Shown piece after piece: positions 7,909 through 17,234 of a DNA stretch of 64,000 bases. The stretch covers positions 1 to 64,000 of the forward strand of contig NZ_JACHXD010000004.1 of NCBI RefSeq assembly GCF_014191875.1, read 5' to 3'. The notes beneath the pieces were generated by a model. That model did not search any database, was not told the origin of the DNA, and saw nothing but the letters and a program-made list of their open reading frames with translations. A program made the position numbers and the translations under genes. This DNA comes from Pseudoduganella violacea (GTDB lineage: Bacteria > Pseudomonadota > Gammaproteobacteria > Burkholderiales > Burkholderiaceae_D). Each line of letters starts with the position of its first letter. Position 1 is the stretch's first letter.

Positions 7909-8631
7909 TCAGCGTCTGCCGCGCGTCTTGTTCAAAATAGTCTGGATCTCGCCGTTGCAGGATTTGCCCAGGCGCTCGTATTCGGCCGGTGAATCCAGCT
8001 TGGCCTGCTGCGCCTCGACCTTCTCCATCTCGGCCTTGATGAAGGGCAGCCAGCCGCTGTTGATCTCATGGTTCAGGGCCGACTGCGCGGTGCGGGACGG
8101 CGCGTACAGCGGCTTGTCGCCGAAGCGCTTGAGCAGCGCGGCGCGCACCACCACTTCCACCTTGGGCAGGTTGTCCATATAGATCCGCATATGCTGCATC
8201 TCGTGCGCCAGGATCACATCATAGCCGCAACTGCCTTTCGGGAACTCGTTGCCGACGTAGATGCGCACCGGCGCGTAACTGAGTCTGACCTCGATCTTGG
8301 GCGCGATGCATTCATAGCCGCTTTCCGGGTCTTGCAGCAGTTGGCCGGTCCAGCCCACCTTCACCAGCGATTCGGTGCGCGTCAGACCCAGCACATAGCT
8401 GTTGGGCTGGTAATCGCCCTTCATCTGCGTCAGCGATTTATAGGAAAGCTGGGTGTTGAGCGAGTAGCCGTTCTGCTGGGCCGACATGACCGAAGCGGTC
8501 TTGCTGATCGTGTCCTCGCAGCGGATCTGGAACGGTGTACGCTTTTCCGCTGCGCCGCCGGCCGCGGCGCACAGCGGCGCGAGCGCGGCCAGCAGGCAGG
8601 CCAGCCGGAGCGGGAAGCGCGGCGCAGCCAT
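7909..8631 (-). CDS. Exported HExxH-motif protein, putative metallopeptidase
   Basis: 240 aa from the ATG at 8631. A signal peptide covers roughly residues 1-24 (PLRLACLLAALAPLCAAAGG). ILAHEMQHMRIYMDNL contains HEMQH at residues 143-147, a canonical zincin motif. Cys38, Cys108, Cys135 and a late Cys (KSCNGEI) could form disulfides. The longer frame to 8781 lies inside the NUDIX gene and was rejected. It begins four bases after the NUDIX stop and ends 11 bases before ispD, so it is in the same transcription unit. Protease activity is inferred from the motif only; the third zinc ligand is not obvious. Confidence 0.7.
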   Translation of the reverse strand: MAAPRFPLRLACLLAALAPLCAAAGGAAEKRTPFQIRCEDTISKTASVMSAQQNGYSLNTQLSYKSLTQMKGDYQPNSYVLGLTRTESLVKVGWTGQLLQDPESGYECIAPKIEVRLSYAPVRIYVGNEFPKGSCGYDVILAHEMQHMRIYMDNLPKVEVVVRAALLKRFGDKPLYAPSRTAQSALNHEINSGWLPFIKAEMEKVEAQQAKLDSPAEYERLGKSCNGEIQTILNKTRGRR

Positions 8632-8635
8632 CGCC

Positions 8636-9193
8636 TCAGCCGAGCTTCCAGGCTCCGCTATTGATGCGTTCCAGCCAGAAGGCGCCGATGATGGTTTTGA
8701 CGTCGGTGATGCGGCCGGTGCGCACCCAGTCCAGCATCTCTTCCGGCGTGGCGGTGATGGTTTCGATGAATTCGCCCTCATCCAGTTTGACTTCGCCCGC
8801 TTGCAGGCCGCGCGCCAGGAAAATGTCCAGGTACTCGTCCGAGTAGGCGATGGCGTTATGGATGGTGGTCAGGTAATGCCACTCGCTGGCGCTGTAGCCG
8901 GTTTCCTCTTCCAGCTCGCGTTTGGCGCAGGCCAGCGACTCCTCGCCCGGATCGATCTTGCCGGCCGGGAGTTCGATGAAGACGCGGTCGAGCGGATAGC
9001 GGAACTGGCGCTCCAGCAGCACGCGGCCGTCGTCCAGCAGCGGCAGGATCACCACCGCGCCGGGATGCTTGATGAATTCGCGCCCGGTTTCAGCGCCGTT
9101 GGGCAGTTTGATGCGGTCGCGTTGGACCTTGAGGAAGTGGCCGTCGTACGCCAGCTCACCGTCGATACGGGTTTCTTTCAGGTGCGCATCCAT
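8636..9193 (-). CDS. NUDIX hydrolase, ADP-ribose pyrophosphatase-like
   Basis: 185 aa. A perfect NUDIX box spans residues 78-100, starting GKIDPGEE and ending RELEEETGY (G-x5-E-x7-REUxEExGU). The upstream FIKHPGAVVILPLLDDGRV and ERQFRYPL segments are those of the NudF/ADP-ribose pyrophosphatase group, which cleaves ADP-ribose to AMP and ribose 5-phosphate. The ATG at 9193 is preceded by GGAG. It is 34 bases after the DUF2818 gene in the nuo-led run; a role in clearing ADP-ribose from NAD turnover would fit but is inference. Confidence 0.88.
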   Translation of the reverse strand: MDAHLKETRIDGELAYDGHFLKVQRDRIKLPNGAETGREFIKHPGAVVILPLLDDGRVLLERQFRYPLDRVFIELPAGKIDPGEESLACAKRELEEETGYSASEWHYLTTIHNAIAYSDEYLDIFLARGLQAGEVKLDEGEFIETITATPEEMLDWVRTGRITDVKTIIGAFWLERINSGAWKLG

Positions 9194-9227
9194 GCACGCT
9201 CCTTTCAATCGGAAAATCAGTAGTGTA

Positions 9228-9551
9228 TCAGCGGCGCTTGCGCAGGTAGCGCACGACGAAGCCAGGGAAGGCCAGCACGATGAAGAGGCAGGCGGTGATC
9301 GCATAGAACTCCCACTGCTGCGGGAAGCGGGTGCCGATGCGCGCCTCGATCGCGATGGCGATCAGACCAACGACAAAGTAGAGCGCCACCATTTCCAGCA
9401 GCCGGATGAACAGCGCCTTGCGGTGGCGCTCCTGCCCTGCCCCGCCGGACTTCAGCGGAATCAGGGCGAACACCTTGTCGTTAAAGAATGGCAGGTTGGC
9501 GGCTGCGAATGCAAGCAGGATCACCAACCAGCTGGAGGAGGATACGTCCAT
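9228..9551 (-). CDS. DUF2818 family membrane protein
   Basis: 107 aa with three hydrophobic segments (residues ~8-28, ~50-70, ~80-98) and a basic C-terminus, RYLRKRR. The sequence and the position, 10 bases after nuoN, match the DUF2818 family found after nuo operons in Burkholderiales. The conserved placement suggests a link with complex I assembly or stability in the inner membrane, but no function is established that I know of. Confidence 0.82.
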   Translation of the reverse strand: MDVSSSSWLVILLAFAAANLPFFNDKVFALIPLKSGGAGQERHRKALFIRLLEMVALYFVVGLIAIAIEARIGTRFPQQWEFYAITACLFIVLAFPGFVVRYLRKRR

Positions 9552-9561
9552 TGCCGGATGC

Positions 9562-11046
9562 TTAGGAGGCCAGGGTTTTGCTCATGGCGCTCAGGCAGGC
9601 GTTCAGCAGCGGACCTGGGATGATGCCCATAGCTACCACGGCCAGGCTGTTCAGCACCAGCACCACGCTCTTGTCGCCGTGGACGACGATCGGCGCGGTA
9701 TCTTCCGGCTCGTCGAACCACATGGTTTTCACCACGCGCAGGTAGTAGTAGGCGCCGATCAGCGAGAACATCACCGCCAGCACGGCCAGCCACAGTTGGC
9801 CGGTGCTCATCACAGCCTGCAGCACCGACAGCTTGGCGGTGAAGCCAACCATCGGCGGCACGCCGGCCAGCGAGAACATCAGCACGGACATCAGCAGCGC
9901 GTACAGCGGGCTGCGTTTGCTCAGGCCCTTGAAGTCGGACAGTTCTTCCGCTTCGAAGCCGGAGCGCGCCAGCGCCATGATCAGGCCGAAGCTGCCGAGG
10001 GTGGTCAGCACATAGGTGATCGAGTAGTACATGGAGGCGCTGTAGGCAGCGGCGGCGTTCGATTTGTCCACGCCGACCACGCCGGCCATCAGGCCCAGGA
10101 GCACGAAGCCCATTTGCGCGATGGTCGAGTAAGCCAGCATACGCTTCAGATTGGACTGGGCGATCGCGGTGAAGTTGCCGATGGCCAGGGACAGCACGGC
10201 CAGGATCAGCAGCATCTGCTGCCAGTCATGCGCCAGCGGCAGCAGGCCTTCCACCAGCAGGCGGATGCAGATGGCGAAGGCGGCCAGTTTCGGCGCGCCG
10301 CCCAGCAGCAGGGTCACGGCGGTCGGCGCGCCTTGGTAGACGTCCGGCACCCACATATGGAACGGCACCACGCCCAGCTTGAAGGCCAGGCCGGCCACCA
10401 TGAACACCAGGCCGAAGACCAGGATGGTCGGCTTGACGGTGCCGCTGGCGGCCGCTTTCGCCACTTCATTGAGTTCCAGCGAACCGGTGGCGCCGTACAG
10501 CATGGACATGCCATACAGCAGGAAGCCGGAAGCCAGCGCGCCCAGCACGAAGTATTTCATCGCCGCTTCGGTCGCTTTCGCGTTGTCGCGGCGCAGGGCC
10601 ACCAGCGCGTACAGGGCCAGCGACATCAGTTCCAGGCCCAGGTAGATGGACAGGAAGCTGTTACCGGAGATCATGACCATCTGGCCCAGGGTCGCGAACA
10701 GGGCCAGCGCATAGAACTCGCCGCCGAGCGTGCCGCCCAGCATGCCGCGTGCATGCGCGTACTGGCGCGAATACACCAGGGTCACGGCCACGCCGAGGTA
10801 GGTGAACACTTTCAGCAGGTTCGACATCGGATCCGACACGAACATATTGTTGAAGGCGTACACGGTGGCGCCGGCGTTGTAGTCGGCCAGGCTGATGGCC
10901 GCGCAGACGCCCAGCGCGAGCAGCGACAGCACATAAGTGATCGAACGCTTGCTCTCTGACAGGAACATATCGATCAGCAGGATCGCCGAGGTGGCGATCA
11001 GCAGAAAGACTTCTGCATAGAGCGGGATCAGGTTAGTGGTATTCAT
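9562..11046 (-). CDS. nuoN: NADH-quinone oxidoreductase subunit N
   Basis: 494 aa, multi-spanning (about 14 TM). NuoN is one of the three antiporter-like proton-pumping subunits of the complex I membrane arm. The pump residues are in the conserved helices: [15 protein letters not shown] (TM5 Glu), [20 protein letters not shown] (TM7 Lys and the broken helix) and [18 protein letters not shown] (TM8 Lys). Last structural gene of the operon, 20 bases after nuoM. Confidence 0.98.
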   Translation of the reverse strand: MNTTNLIPLYAEVFLLIATSAILLIDMFLSESKRSITYVLSLLALGVCAAISLADYNAGATVYAFNNMFVSDPMSNLLKVFTYLGVAVTLVYSRQYAHARGMLGGTLGGEFYALALFATLGQMVMISGNSFLSIYLGLELMSLALYALVALRRDNAKATEAAMKYFVLGALASGFLLYGMSMLYGATGSLELNEVAKAAASGTVKPTILVFGLVFMVAGLAFKLGVVPFHMWVPDVYQGAPTAVTLLLGGAPKLAAFAICIRLLVEGLLPLAHDWQQMLLILAVLSLAIGNFTAIAQSNLKRMLAYSTIAQMGFVLLGLMAGVVGVDKSNAAAAYSASMYYSITYVLTTLGSFGLIMALARSGFEAEELSDFKGLSKRSPLYALLMSVLMFSLAGVPPMVGFTAKLSVLQAVMSTGQLWLAVLAVMFSLIGAYYYLRVVKTMWFDEPEDTAPIVVHGDKSVVLVLNSLAVVAMGIIPGPLLNACLSAMSKTLAS

Positions 11047-11066
11047 TTAGCTATTCCTGGTTTTTC

Positions 11067-12563
11067 TTAGTGCAGCTTGCTCTGGGCGACGTGCTTGAGC
11101 AGGTCGGCCACGGAGGTTTGCATGGTGTCGGTGAACGGGGCTGGGTACAGGCCCATTACCAGCACCGCCAGCGCCAGGATGCCCAGCATCAGGAACTCGC
11201 GGTTGTTGATGTCGGTCAGTGCGGCCACGTTGGCATTGGCCACTTTGCCGAAGAGCACGCGCTTGGCCATCCACAGCGAGTACGCCGCGCCCAGGATCAG
11301 GGCGGTGGCGGCCAGGATGCCGGTCACGAAGTTGAACTGCACCGCGCCCAGGATCACCATGAATTCGCCGACGAAGCCGGAGGTGGCTGGCAGGCCGCAG
11401 TTGGCCATCGAGAACAGCACCAGGAAGGCGGCGAACTTCGGCATGGTGTTGACCACGCCACCGTAGTCGGCGATCTGGCGCGAGTGCATGCGGTCGTACA
11501 GCACGCCGATGCACAGGAACATGGCGCCCGAAATGAAGCCGTGCGAGATCATCTGCACGATACCGCCCTGCATCGAGATGTCGTTGAACATGAAGAAGCC
11601 CAGGGTCACGAAGCCCATGTGGGCGATCGAGGAGTAAGCCACCAGTTTTTTCATGTCCTTCTGCACCAGTGCCACCAGGCCGACGTAGATCACGGCGATC
11701 AGGGACAGCACGATCACGAAGCCGGCCAGCTCTTTCGAGGCGTCAGGCACGATCGGCAGGGAGAAGCGCAGGAAGCCGTAGGCGCCCAGTTTCAGCATGA
11801 TCGCGGCCAGCACGGCGGAACCGCCGGTCGGCGCTTCCACGTGGACGTCCGGCAGCCAGGTGTGGACCGGGAACATCGGCACCTTCACGGCGAAAGCCAT
11901 GAAGAAGGCGAAGAAGATGGCGATCTGTTCGCCCATGGCCAGCGGCAGCTTGTGCCAGACCAGGATGTCCCAGCTACCCGACTTGTTGTACAGGTAGATG
12001 ATGGCGATCAGCGTCAGCAGCGAACCGAGGAAGGTGTACAGGAAGAACTTGAACGCCGCGTACACGCGGTTGGCGCCGCCCCAGACGCCGATGATGATGT
12101 ACATCGGGATCAGGGTCGCTTCGAAGAAGAAGTAGAACAGCAGGCCGTCCATGGCGCAGAACACGCCGATCATCAGGCCGGACAGGATCAGGAAGGCGCC
12201 CATGTACTGCGCGACGCGCTCCTCGATCACTTCCCAGGCCGAGATCACCACGATGATGGTGATGAAGGCGGTCAGCGGCACGAACCACAGCGACAGGCCG
12301 TCCACGCCGAGCGAGTAGAAGATATTGAAGCGCTCGATCCACGGCGCTTTTTCCACGAACTGCAGGCCGTGCGCCGCGTTGTCGAATTTGGTGAACAGCG
12401 GAATGGTCGGCAGGAAGGACACAATCGCGCCCAACAGCGACAGCATGCGCACCATGCCGGCGCGCGAATCGCGGCCGACCGCCAGGACGATCAGGCCGAA
12501 CAACACCGGCAGCCAGATCGCCAGGCTCAGGTAAGGAGGAAGATTATTTATCGTTGACTGCAT
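11067..12563 (-). CDS. nuoM: NADH-quinone oxidoreductase subunit M
   Basis: 498 aa, about 14 TM, antiporter-like subunit. FFEATLIPMYIIIGVWGG carries the TM5 Glu, AFAVKVPMFPVHTWLPDVHV the TM7 Lys region, and QKDMKKLVAYSSIAHMGFV the TM8 Lys. Lies 26 bases after nuoL. Standard length (E. coli NuoM is 509). Confidence 0.98.
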   Translation of the reverse strand: MQSTINNLPPYLSLAIWLPVLFGLIVLAVGRDSRAGMVRMLSLLGAIVSFLPTIPLFTKFDNAAHGLQFVEKAPWIERFNIFYSLGVDGLSLWFVPLTAFITIIVVISAWEVIEERVAQYMGAFLILSGLMIGVFCAMDGLLFYFFFEATLIPMYIIIGVWGGANRVYAAFKFFLYTFLGSLLTLIAIIYLYNKSGSWDILVWHKLPLAMGEQIAIFFAFFMAFAVKVPMFPVHTWLPDVHVEAPTGGSAVLAAIMLKLGAYGFLRFSLPIVPDASKELAGFVIVLSLIAVIYVGLVALVQKDMKKLVAYSSIAHMGFVTLGFFMFNDISMQGGIVQMISHGFISGAMFLCIGVLYDRMHSRQIADYGGVVNTMPKFAAFLVLFSMANCGLPATSGFVGEFMVILGAVQFNFVTGILAATALILGAAYSLWMAKRVLFGKVANANVAALTDINNREFLMLGILALAVLVMGLYPAPFTDTMQTSVADLLKHVAQSKLH

Positions 12564-12589
12564 CTTTTATCTCTTTTGCGTGTCAGCTA

Positions 12590-14635
12590 TCAAGCGTGCC
12601 AAAACGGCAGGAAATAGACCAGGAATCCGAGGATGCCGAGGATCATCACGAACGCGTAGTGGTAGATGTAGCCGGTTTGCGCCACGCGCACCAGCGACGA
12701 GAACCACTGCACCACTTTCGCGCTGCCGTTCACCAGCAGACCGTCGATCAGGGTGCGGTCGCCCACATTCCACAGGCCTTCGCCCAGCAGGCGCGCGCCT
12801 TTGGCGAAGACGGCTTCGTTGATCTTGTCCATGTAGTACTTGTTATCCAGCAGGGTGTGGACAGCTTTGAACTTGGCATAGAACCAGGCCGGCACGCGCG
12901 GATTGATCATATAGCAGTAGTAAGCCGTCGCCACGCCGGCAATGGCCAGCCACAGCGGCAGGCTGGTCAGCGAATGGATCACCATCGCCACCGGGCCATG
13001 GAATTCTTCGGCCAGTTCGTGCATCGCGTGGTGGTTTTCACCGACGAAGATCACGCCCTTGAAGAAGTCGCCGAACAGCATCGGGCCGATGGTCAGGAAG
13101 CCGATCACCACCGAAGGGATGGCCAGCATCACCAGCGGGAACCAGACCACGAATGGGGATTCGTGCGGTTTCTCGCCCGGCGCCAGGCCGTGGTGGCCAT
13201 GGTCGTCCTCTTCCGCTTCGTCGTCATGGTGCGAAGCGTGCGCGTGGTGGTGTTCCTTGCCGAAGCGTTCCTCGCCGTGGAAGACCAGGAAGTACATGCG
13301 GAAGGAGTAGAAGGCGGTCACGAAGACGCCGGCCAGCACCGCGAAGTTGGCGAAGCCCGCGCCCCAGATATGGGTAGCGTGCACCGCTTCGATGATCGAA
13401 TCCTTCGAGTAGAAGCCCGAGAAGAACGGGGTGCCGATCAGGGCCAGGGAGCCGAGCAGCGACGTGATCCAGGTGATTGGCATGTACTTGCGCAGGCCGC
13501 CCATATTGCGGATGTCCTGGTCGTGGTGCATGCCGATGATGACCGAACCGGCGCCCAGGAACAGCAGCGCTTTGAAGAAGGCGTGGGTCATCAGGTGGAA
13601 CACGGCGATCGAATAGGCCGAGGAACCCAGGGCCACGGTCATGTAGCCGAGCTGCGACAGGGTCGAGTAAGCAACCACGCGCTTGATGTCGTTCTGGATG
13701 ATGCCCAGGAAGCCCATGAACAGGGCCGTGATGGAGCCGATCACCAGGATGAAGGACAGCGCGGTGTCCGACAGCTCGAACAGCGGCGACATGCGCGACA
13801 CCATGAAGATACCGGCCGTCACCATGGTGGCGGCGTGGATCAGCGCGGAGATCGGGGTCGGGCCTTCCATCGAGTCGGGCAGCCAGACGTGCAGCGGGAA
13901 CTGCGCCGATTTACCCATGGCGCCGATGAACAGGCAGATACAGGCCACGCTCAGCAGCATCCAGTCGGTGCCCGGCAGGGTCAGGGCCAGCAGCTGCTCT
14001 TTCTTGGCGAAGACTTCCTGGTAGTCCATGGAGCCGGCGTAAGCCAGCAGCAGGCCGATACCCAGGATGAAGCCGAAGTCGCCCACGCGGTTGACCAGGA
14101 AGGCTTTCATGTTCGCCACGATGGCCGTCGGACGGGTGTACCAGAAGCCGATCAGCAGATACGAAACCAGGCCCACCGCTTCCCAGCCGAAGAACAGCTG
14201 CAGGAAGTTGTTGGACATGACCAGCATCAGCATCGAGAAGGTGAACAGCGAGATGTAGGAGAAGAAGCGGTTATAGCCTTCGTCGTCCTTCATGTAGCCG
14301 ATGGTGTAGATGTGGACCATCAGCGACACGAACGTCACCACGTTCATCATCATCGCCGACAGCGCGTCGATCTGGAAGCCGACCGCCAGCTTGACGCCGG
14401 CCACGGTCATCCAGGTATAGATGTCGCCGTTATAGCTGGCGCCATCCATCACGCTCAGCAGCGTCTGGAAGGAAATAATAAATGCAATCAGCACGCCCAA
14501 AATCGTCGCGGTATGCGACGTTTTTCGGCCGACCAAATTCCCGAAGAATCGGGTTCCGAGCAAGCCCGCAATCGCGGCGCCCGCCAGGGGCGCCAGAGGA
14601 ACGGCAAGAAGAAGGTTAGGGTTAAGCCCCGCCAT
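12590..14635 (-). CDS. nuoL: NADH-quinone oxidoreductase subunit L
   Basis: 681 aa, the distal antiporter-like subunit with the long lateral helix that spans the membrane arm. Core motifs are FFGWEAVGLVSYLLIGFW, MGKSAQFPLHVWLPDSMEGP and NDIKRVVAYSTLSQLGYM. A His/Asp/Glu-rich cytoplasmic loop (EEDDHGHHGLAPGE) between late TMs is longer and more His-rich than in E. coli and is typical of betaproteobacterial NuoL. Slightly longer than the E. coli protein (613), explained by that loop and the tail. Confidence 0.98.
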   Translation of the reverse strand: MAGLNPNLLLAVPLAPLAGAAIAGLLGTRFFGNLVGRKTSHTATILGVLIAFIISFQTLLSVMDGASYNGDIYTWMTVAGVKLAVGFQIDALSAMMMNVVTFVSLMVHIYTIGYMKDDEGYNRFFSYISLFTFSMLMLVMSNNFLQLFFGWEAVGLVSYLLIGFWYTRPTAIVANMKAFLVNRVGDFGFILGIGLLLAYAGSMDYQEVFAKKEQLLALTLPGTDWMLLSVACICLFIGAMGKSAQFPLHVWLPDSMEGPTPISALIHAATMVTAGIFMVSRMSPLFELSDTALSFILVIGSITALFMGFLGIIQNDIKRVVAYSTLSQLGYMTVALGSSAYSIAVFHLMTHAFFKALLFLGAGSVIIGMHHDQDIRNMGGLRKYMPITWITSLLGSLALIGTPFFSGFYSKDSIIEAVHATHIWGAGFANFAVLAGVFVTAFYSFRMYFLVFHGEERFGKEHHHAHASHHDDEAEEDDHGHHGLAPGEKPHESPFVVWFPLVMLAIPSVVIGFLTIGPMLFGDFFKGVIFVGENHHAMHELAEEFHGPVAMVIHSLTSLPLWLAIAGVATAYYCYMINPRVPAWFYAKFKAVHTLLDNKYYMDKINEAVFAKGARLLGEGLWNVGDRTLIDGLLVNGSAKVVQWFSSLVRVAQTGYIYHYAFVMILGILGFLVYFLPFWHA

Positions 14636-14671
14636 GATGAACCTTACTGTTTATTATTCGAGGTTTAAAAC

Positions 14672-14980
14672 TTAGCCTTTGAGGCTATCCAGGTCTTCCA
14701 CATTGATGGTGTCCAGATTACGGAACATCACCACCAGGATCGCGAGGCCGATTGCCGATTCGGCGGCCGCCACGGTCAGGATGAAGAAGACAAAGATCTG
14801 CCCGGCCGCGTCGCCCAGGTAATGCGAGAACGCGATGAAGTTCATGTTCACTGCCAGCAGCATCAATTCGATGGCCATCAGCAGAACGATGACGTTCTTG
14901 CGGTTCAGGAAAATACCGACGATCGAGATCGCGAACAGGATCGCGCCCAGGACCAGGTAGTGTGCCAGCGATAAAGTCAT
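14672..14980 (-). CDS. nuoK: NADH-quinone oxidoreductase subunit K
   Basis: 102 aa with three TM helices. NuoK carries two conserved membrane Glu residues needed for proton transfer: [12 protein letters not shown] (TM2) and [12 protein letters not shown] (TM3), both present. Its start overlaps the nuoJ stop by four bases. Confidence 0.98.
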   Translation of the reverse strand: MTLSLAHYLVLGAILFAISIVGIFLNRKNVIVLLMAIELMLLAVNMNFIAFSHYLGDAAGQIFVFFILTVAAAESAIGLAILVVMFRNLDTINVEDLDSLKG

Positions 14981-15609
14981 GGTGCCTCCTTCGTTGCCGC
15001 TTCCGTCTGATTGCGCGTGGAGACGGCGTCCATCTTCACGATGCGCAGACGGTCGTTACGCTTGACCCGCACCGCTTCGGCCGGATCGAAGTACTTGATA
15101 TCCTTGCGCTTGCGCAGGGTCAGGGCGACGGCGGCCACGATGGCCAGCAGCAGCACGACGGCGGCGATTTCAAACGCGTAGATGTAATCGGTGTAAATGG
15201 CCATGCCCAGCGCCTTGGTGGTGCCGATCAGGCTGGCGCCGGCCGGCGACTGCTGGTCGTAGACCCAGAAGCTGCGCCACAGCACGGAAGCCATTTCCAG
15301 CACGATGACGCCACCCACGGTGGCCGCCAGCGGCAGGTAGTTCCAGAAGCCTTCGCGCAGCTTGTCGACGTTAATGTCGATCATCATCACGACGAACAGG
15401 AACAGCACCATCACGGCGCCGACATACACCAGCACCAGCACGATGGCCAGGAACTCGGCCTTCAGCAGCATCCAGATGCCGGCCGCCTGGAAGAACGACA
15501 GCACCAGGAACAGCGCGGCGTGCACCGGATTGCGGGCCGTGATAACGCGGGTCGCAGCCAGCACCAGGATGGCCGCGAACACGTAGAACAAAGCAGTTTT
15601 AAATTCCAT
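14977..15609 (-). CDS. nuoJ: NADH-quinone oxidoreductase subunit J
   Basis: 210 aa with five TM helices. NuoJ holds the pi-bulge TM3 helix near the quinone-to-pump coupling path; [15 protein letters not shown] is that helix. The C-terminal ~45 residues after TM5 are a charged cytoplasmic tail ([20 protein letters not shown]) that varies between species. Starts 38 bases after nuoI; ends in ATGA overlap with nuoK. Confidence 0.97.
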   Translation of the reverse strand: MEFKTALFYVFAAILVLAATRVITARNPVHAALFLVLSFFQAAGIWMLLKAEFLAIVLVLVYVGAVMVLFLFVVMMIDINVDKLREGFWNYLPLAATVGGVIVLEMASVLWRSFWVYDQQSPAGASLIGTTKALGMAIYTDYIYAFEIAAVVLLLAIVAAVALTLRKRKDIKYFDPAEAVRVKRNDRLRIVKMDAVSTRNQTEAATKEAP

Positions 15610-15647
15610 AAGAAACCCTGACAGTTAAGTGTCGATCACGTCCGCGT

Positions 15648-16136
15648 TCAGCGGTACGGCGCATCGGCAGCACGGTTGGCGGCAATCTCCGCTTCATAAC
15701 GGTCGCCTACAGCCAGCAGCATTTCCTTGGTGTAGTACAGATCGCCGCGCTTCTCGCCGTGGTATTCCAGCACATGGGTTTCCACGATGGAGTCGACCGG
15801 GCAGGACTCTTCGCAGAAACCGCAGAAGATGCACTTGGTCAGGTCGATGTCGTAGCGCGTGGTGCGGCGGCTGCCATCGTCGCGCTGTTCCGATTCGATG
15901 GTGATCGCCATGGCCGGGCATACCGCTTCGCACAGCTTGCAGGCGATGCAGCGCTCTTCCCCATTGGGGTAGCGGCGCAGCGCGTGCAGGCCGCGGAAAC
16001 GCGGCGAGATCGGCGTTTTCTCTTCAGGGAATTGGACGGTGATCTTCTTGGCAAACATGTATTTGCCGGTCAGCGCCATCCCCTTGAACAATTCGCGCAG
16101 CATCAGGCTGCCGAAAAAGTCTTTTATTCGTTCCAT
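15648..16136 (-). CDS. nuoI: NADH-quinone oxidoreductase subunit I
   Basis: 162 aa. NuoI carries the N6a and N6b [4Fe-4S] clusters that pass electrons to N2. Two ferredoxin motifs are complete: [12 protein letters not shown] and [12 protein letters not shown]. An amphipathic N-terminal helix ([14 protein letters not shown]) anchors it to the membrane arm. Standard length. Confidence 0.98.
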   Translation of the reverse strand: MERIKDFFGSLMLRELFKGMALTGKYMFAKKITVQFPEEKTPISPRFRGLHALRRYPNGEERCIACKLCEAVCPAMAITIESEQRDDGSRRTTRYDIDLTKCIFCGFCEESCPVDSIVETHVLEYHGEKRGDLYYTKEMLLAVGDRYEAEIAANRAADAPYR

Positions 16137-16151
16137 ATCGTATTCGCTCTC

Positions 16152-17234
16152 TTACTTCCAAATGTTCCAGGAGGTCTGCATCCAGGTGGCGACGATGACC
16201 AGGTAGGCCAGGGTCAGCGGGATGAACACTTTCCAGCCCAAACGCATGATCTGGTCATAGCGGTAGCGCGGGAAGGTACCGCGAGTCCAGATGAACAGCG
16301 ACACGATGCAGAAGGTTTTCACAAACAGCCAGAAGAAGCCGCCGAAGCCGCCGCCGAATTCCAGCGCAGCGATCGGAGCGGACCAGCCACCCAGGAACAT
16401 GATCGAAGCGATCACGCCGATCAGGATCATATTGGCGTATTCGGCCAGGAAGAACATGGCGTAGGACATGCCCGAGTACTCGACCATGTGGCCGCCCACG
16501 ATTTCCGACTCGCCTTCGACCACGTCGAACGGGTGGCGGTTACATTCGGCCAGGCCGGACACCAGGTAGACCACGAACATCGGCAGCAGCGGCAGCCAGT
16601 TCCAGGACAGGAAGTTCAGGCCCATGGCCGCCATCTGGCCTTTTTGCTGGCCGGCGACGATCTCGGACAAGTTCAGCGAACCGGACACCATCAGCACGAT
16701 CACCAGCACGAAGCCCATGGCGATCTCGTAGGACACCATCTGCGCCGAAGCACGCATGGCGCCCATGAAGGAGTACTTCGAGTTCGAGGACCAGCCGGCG
16801 ATGATGATGCCGTACACCTCGATCGACATGATCGACATCAGCAGCAGCAGACCGGCGTTGACGTCGGCCAGCGCGGCCTGCGGGCCGAAAGGCACCACCG
16901 ACCAGGCGGCCAGCGCCGGCATGATGGTCATGATCGGGCCGATCACGAACAGCGCCTTGTTCGACTTGGTCGGCAGGATGATCTCTTTGAACAGCAGTTT
17001 CAGCGCGTCGGCGATCGGCTGCAGCAGACCGGCCGGACCTACGCGGTTCGGGCCGATACGGATCTGGATCCAGCCGAGCAGCTTGCGCTCCCACAGCGTC
17101 AGGTAGGCGACCATGCCCATCAGGGGCAGGGTCACGCACAGGATTTTGGCCAGGGTCCAGAAGAAGGGCCAGGCCGGCCCCACCAGCTCGCCGCCGGTGG
17201 CATTGATGGTATCGATAATCTCAGGCAAAGACAT
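16152..17234 (-). CDS. nuoH: NADH-quinone oxidoreductase subunit H
   Basis: 360 aa, eight TM. NuoH forms most of the quinone chamber; [20 protein letters not shown] is its first conserved loop and [20 protein letters not shown] the acidic TM5-TM6 loop. The start codon shares one base with the nuoG stop (TAATG), giving translational coupling. Confidence 0.98.
   Translation of the reverse strand: MSLPEIIDTINATGGELVGPAWPFFWTLAKILCVTLPLMGMVAYLTLWERKLLGWIQIRIGPNRVGPAGLLQPIADALKLLFKEIILPTKSNKALFVIGPIMTIMPALAAWSVVPFGPQAALADVNAGLLLLMSIMSIEVYGIIIAGWSSNSKYSFMGAMRASAQMVSYEIAMGFVLVIVLMVSGSLNLSEIVAGQQKGQMAAMGLNFLSWNWLPLLPMFVVYLVSGLAECNRHPFDVVEGESEIVGGHMVEYSGMSYAMFFLAEYANMILIGVIASIMFLGGWSAPIAALEFGGGFGGFFWLFVKTFCIVSLFIWTRGTFPRYRYDQIMRLGWKVFIPLTLAYLVIVATWMQTSWNIWK

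Noticed and set aside
9406..14668. Long plus-strand frames opposite nuoN, nuoM and nuoL (up to 704 codons)
   Set aside because: Same shadow effect; His/Gln/Arg-rich low-complexity translations with no ribosome sites of note.
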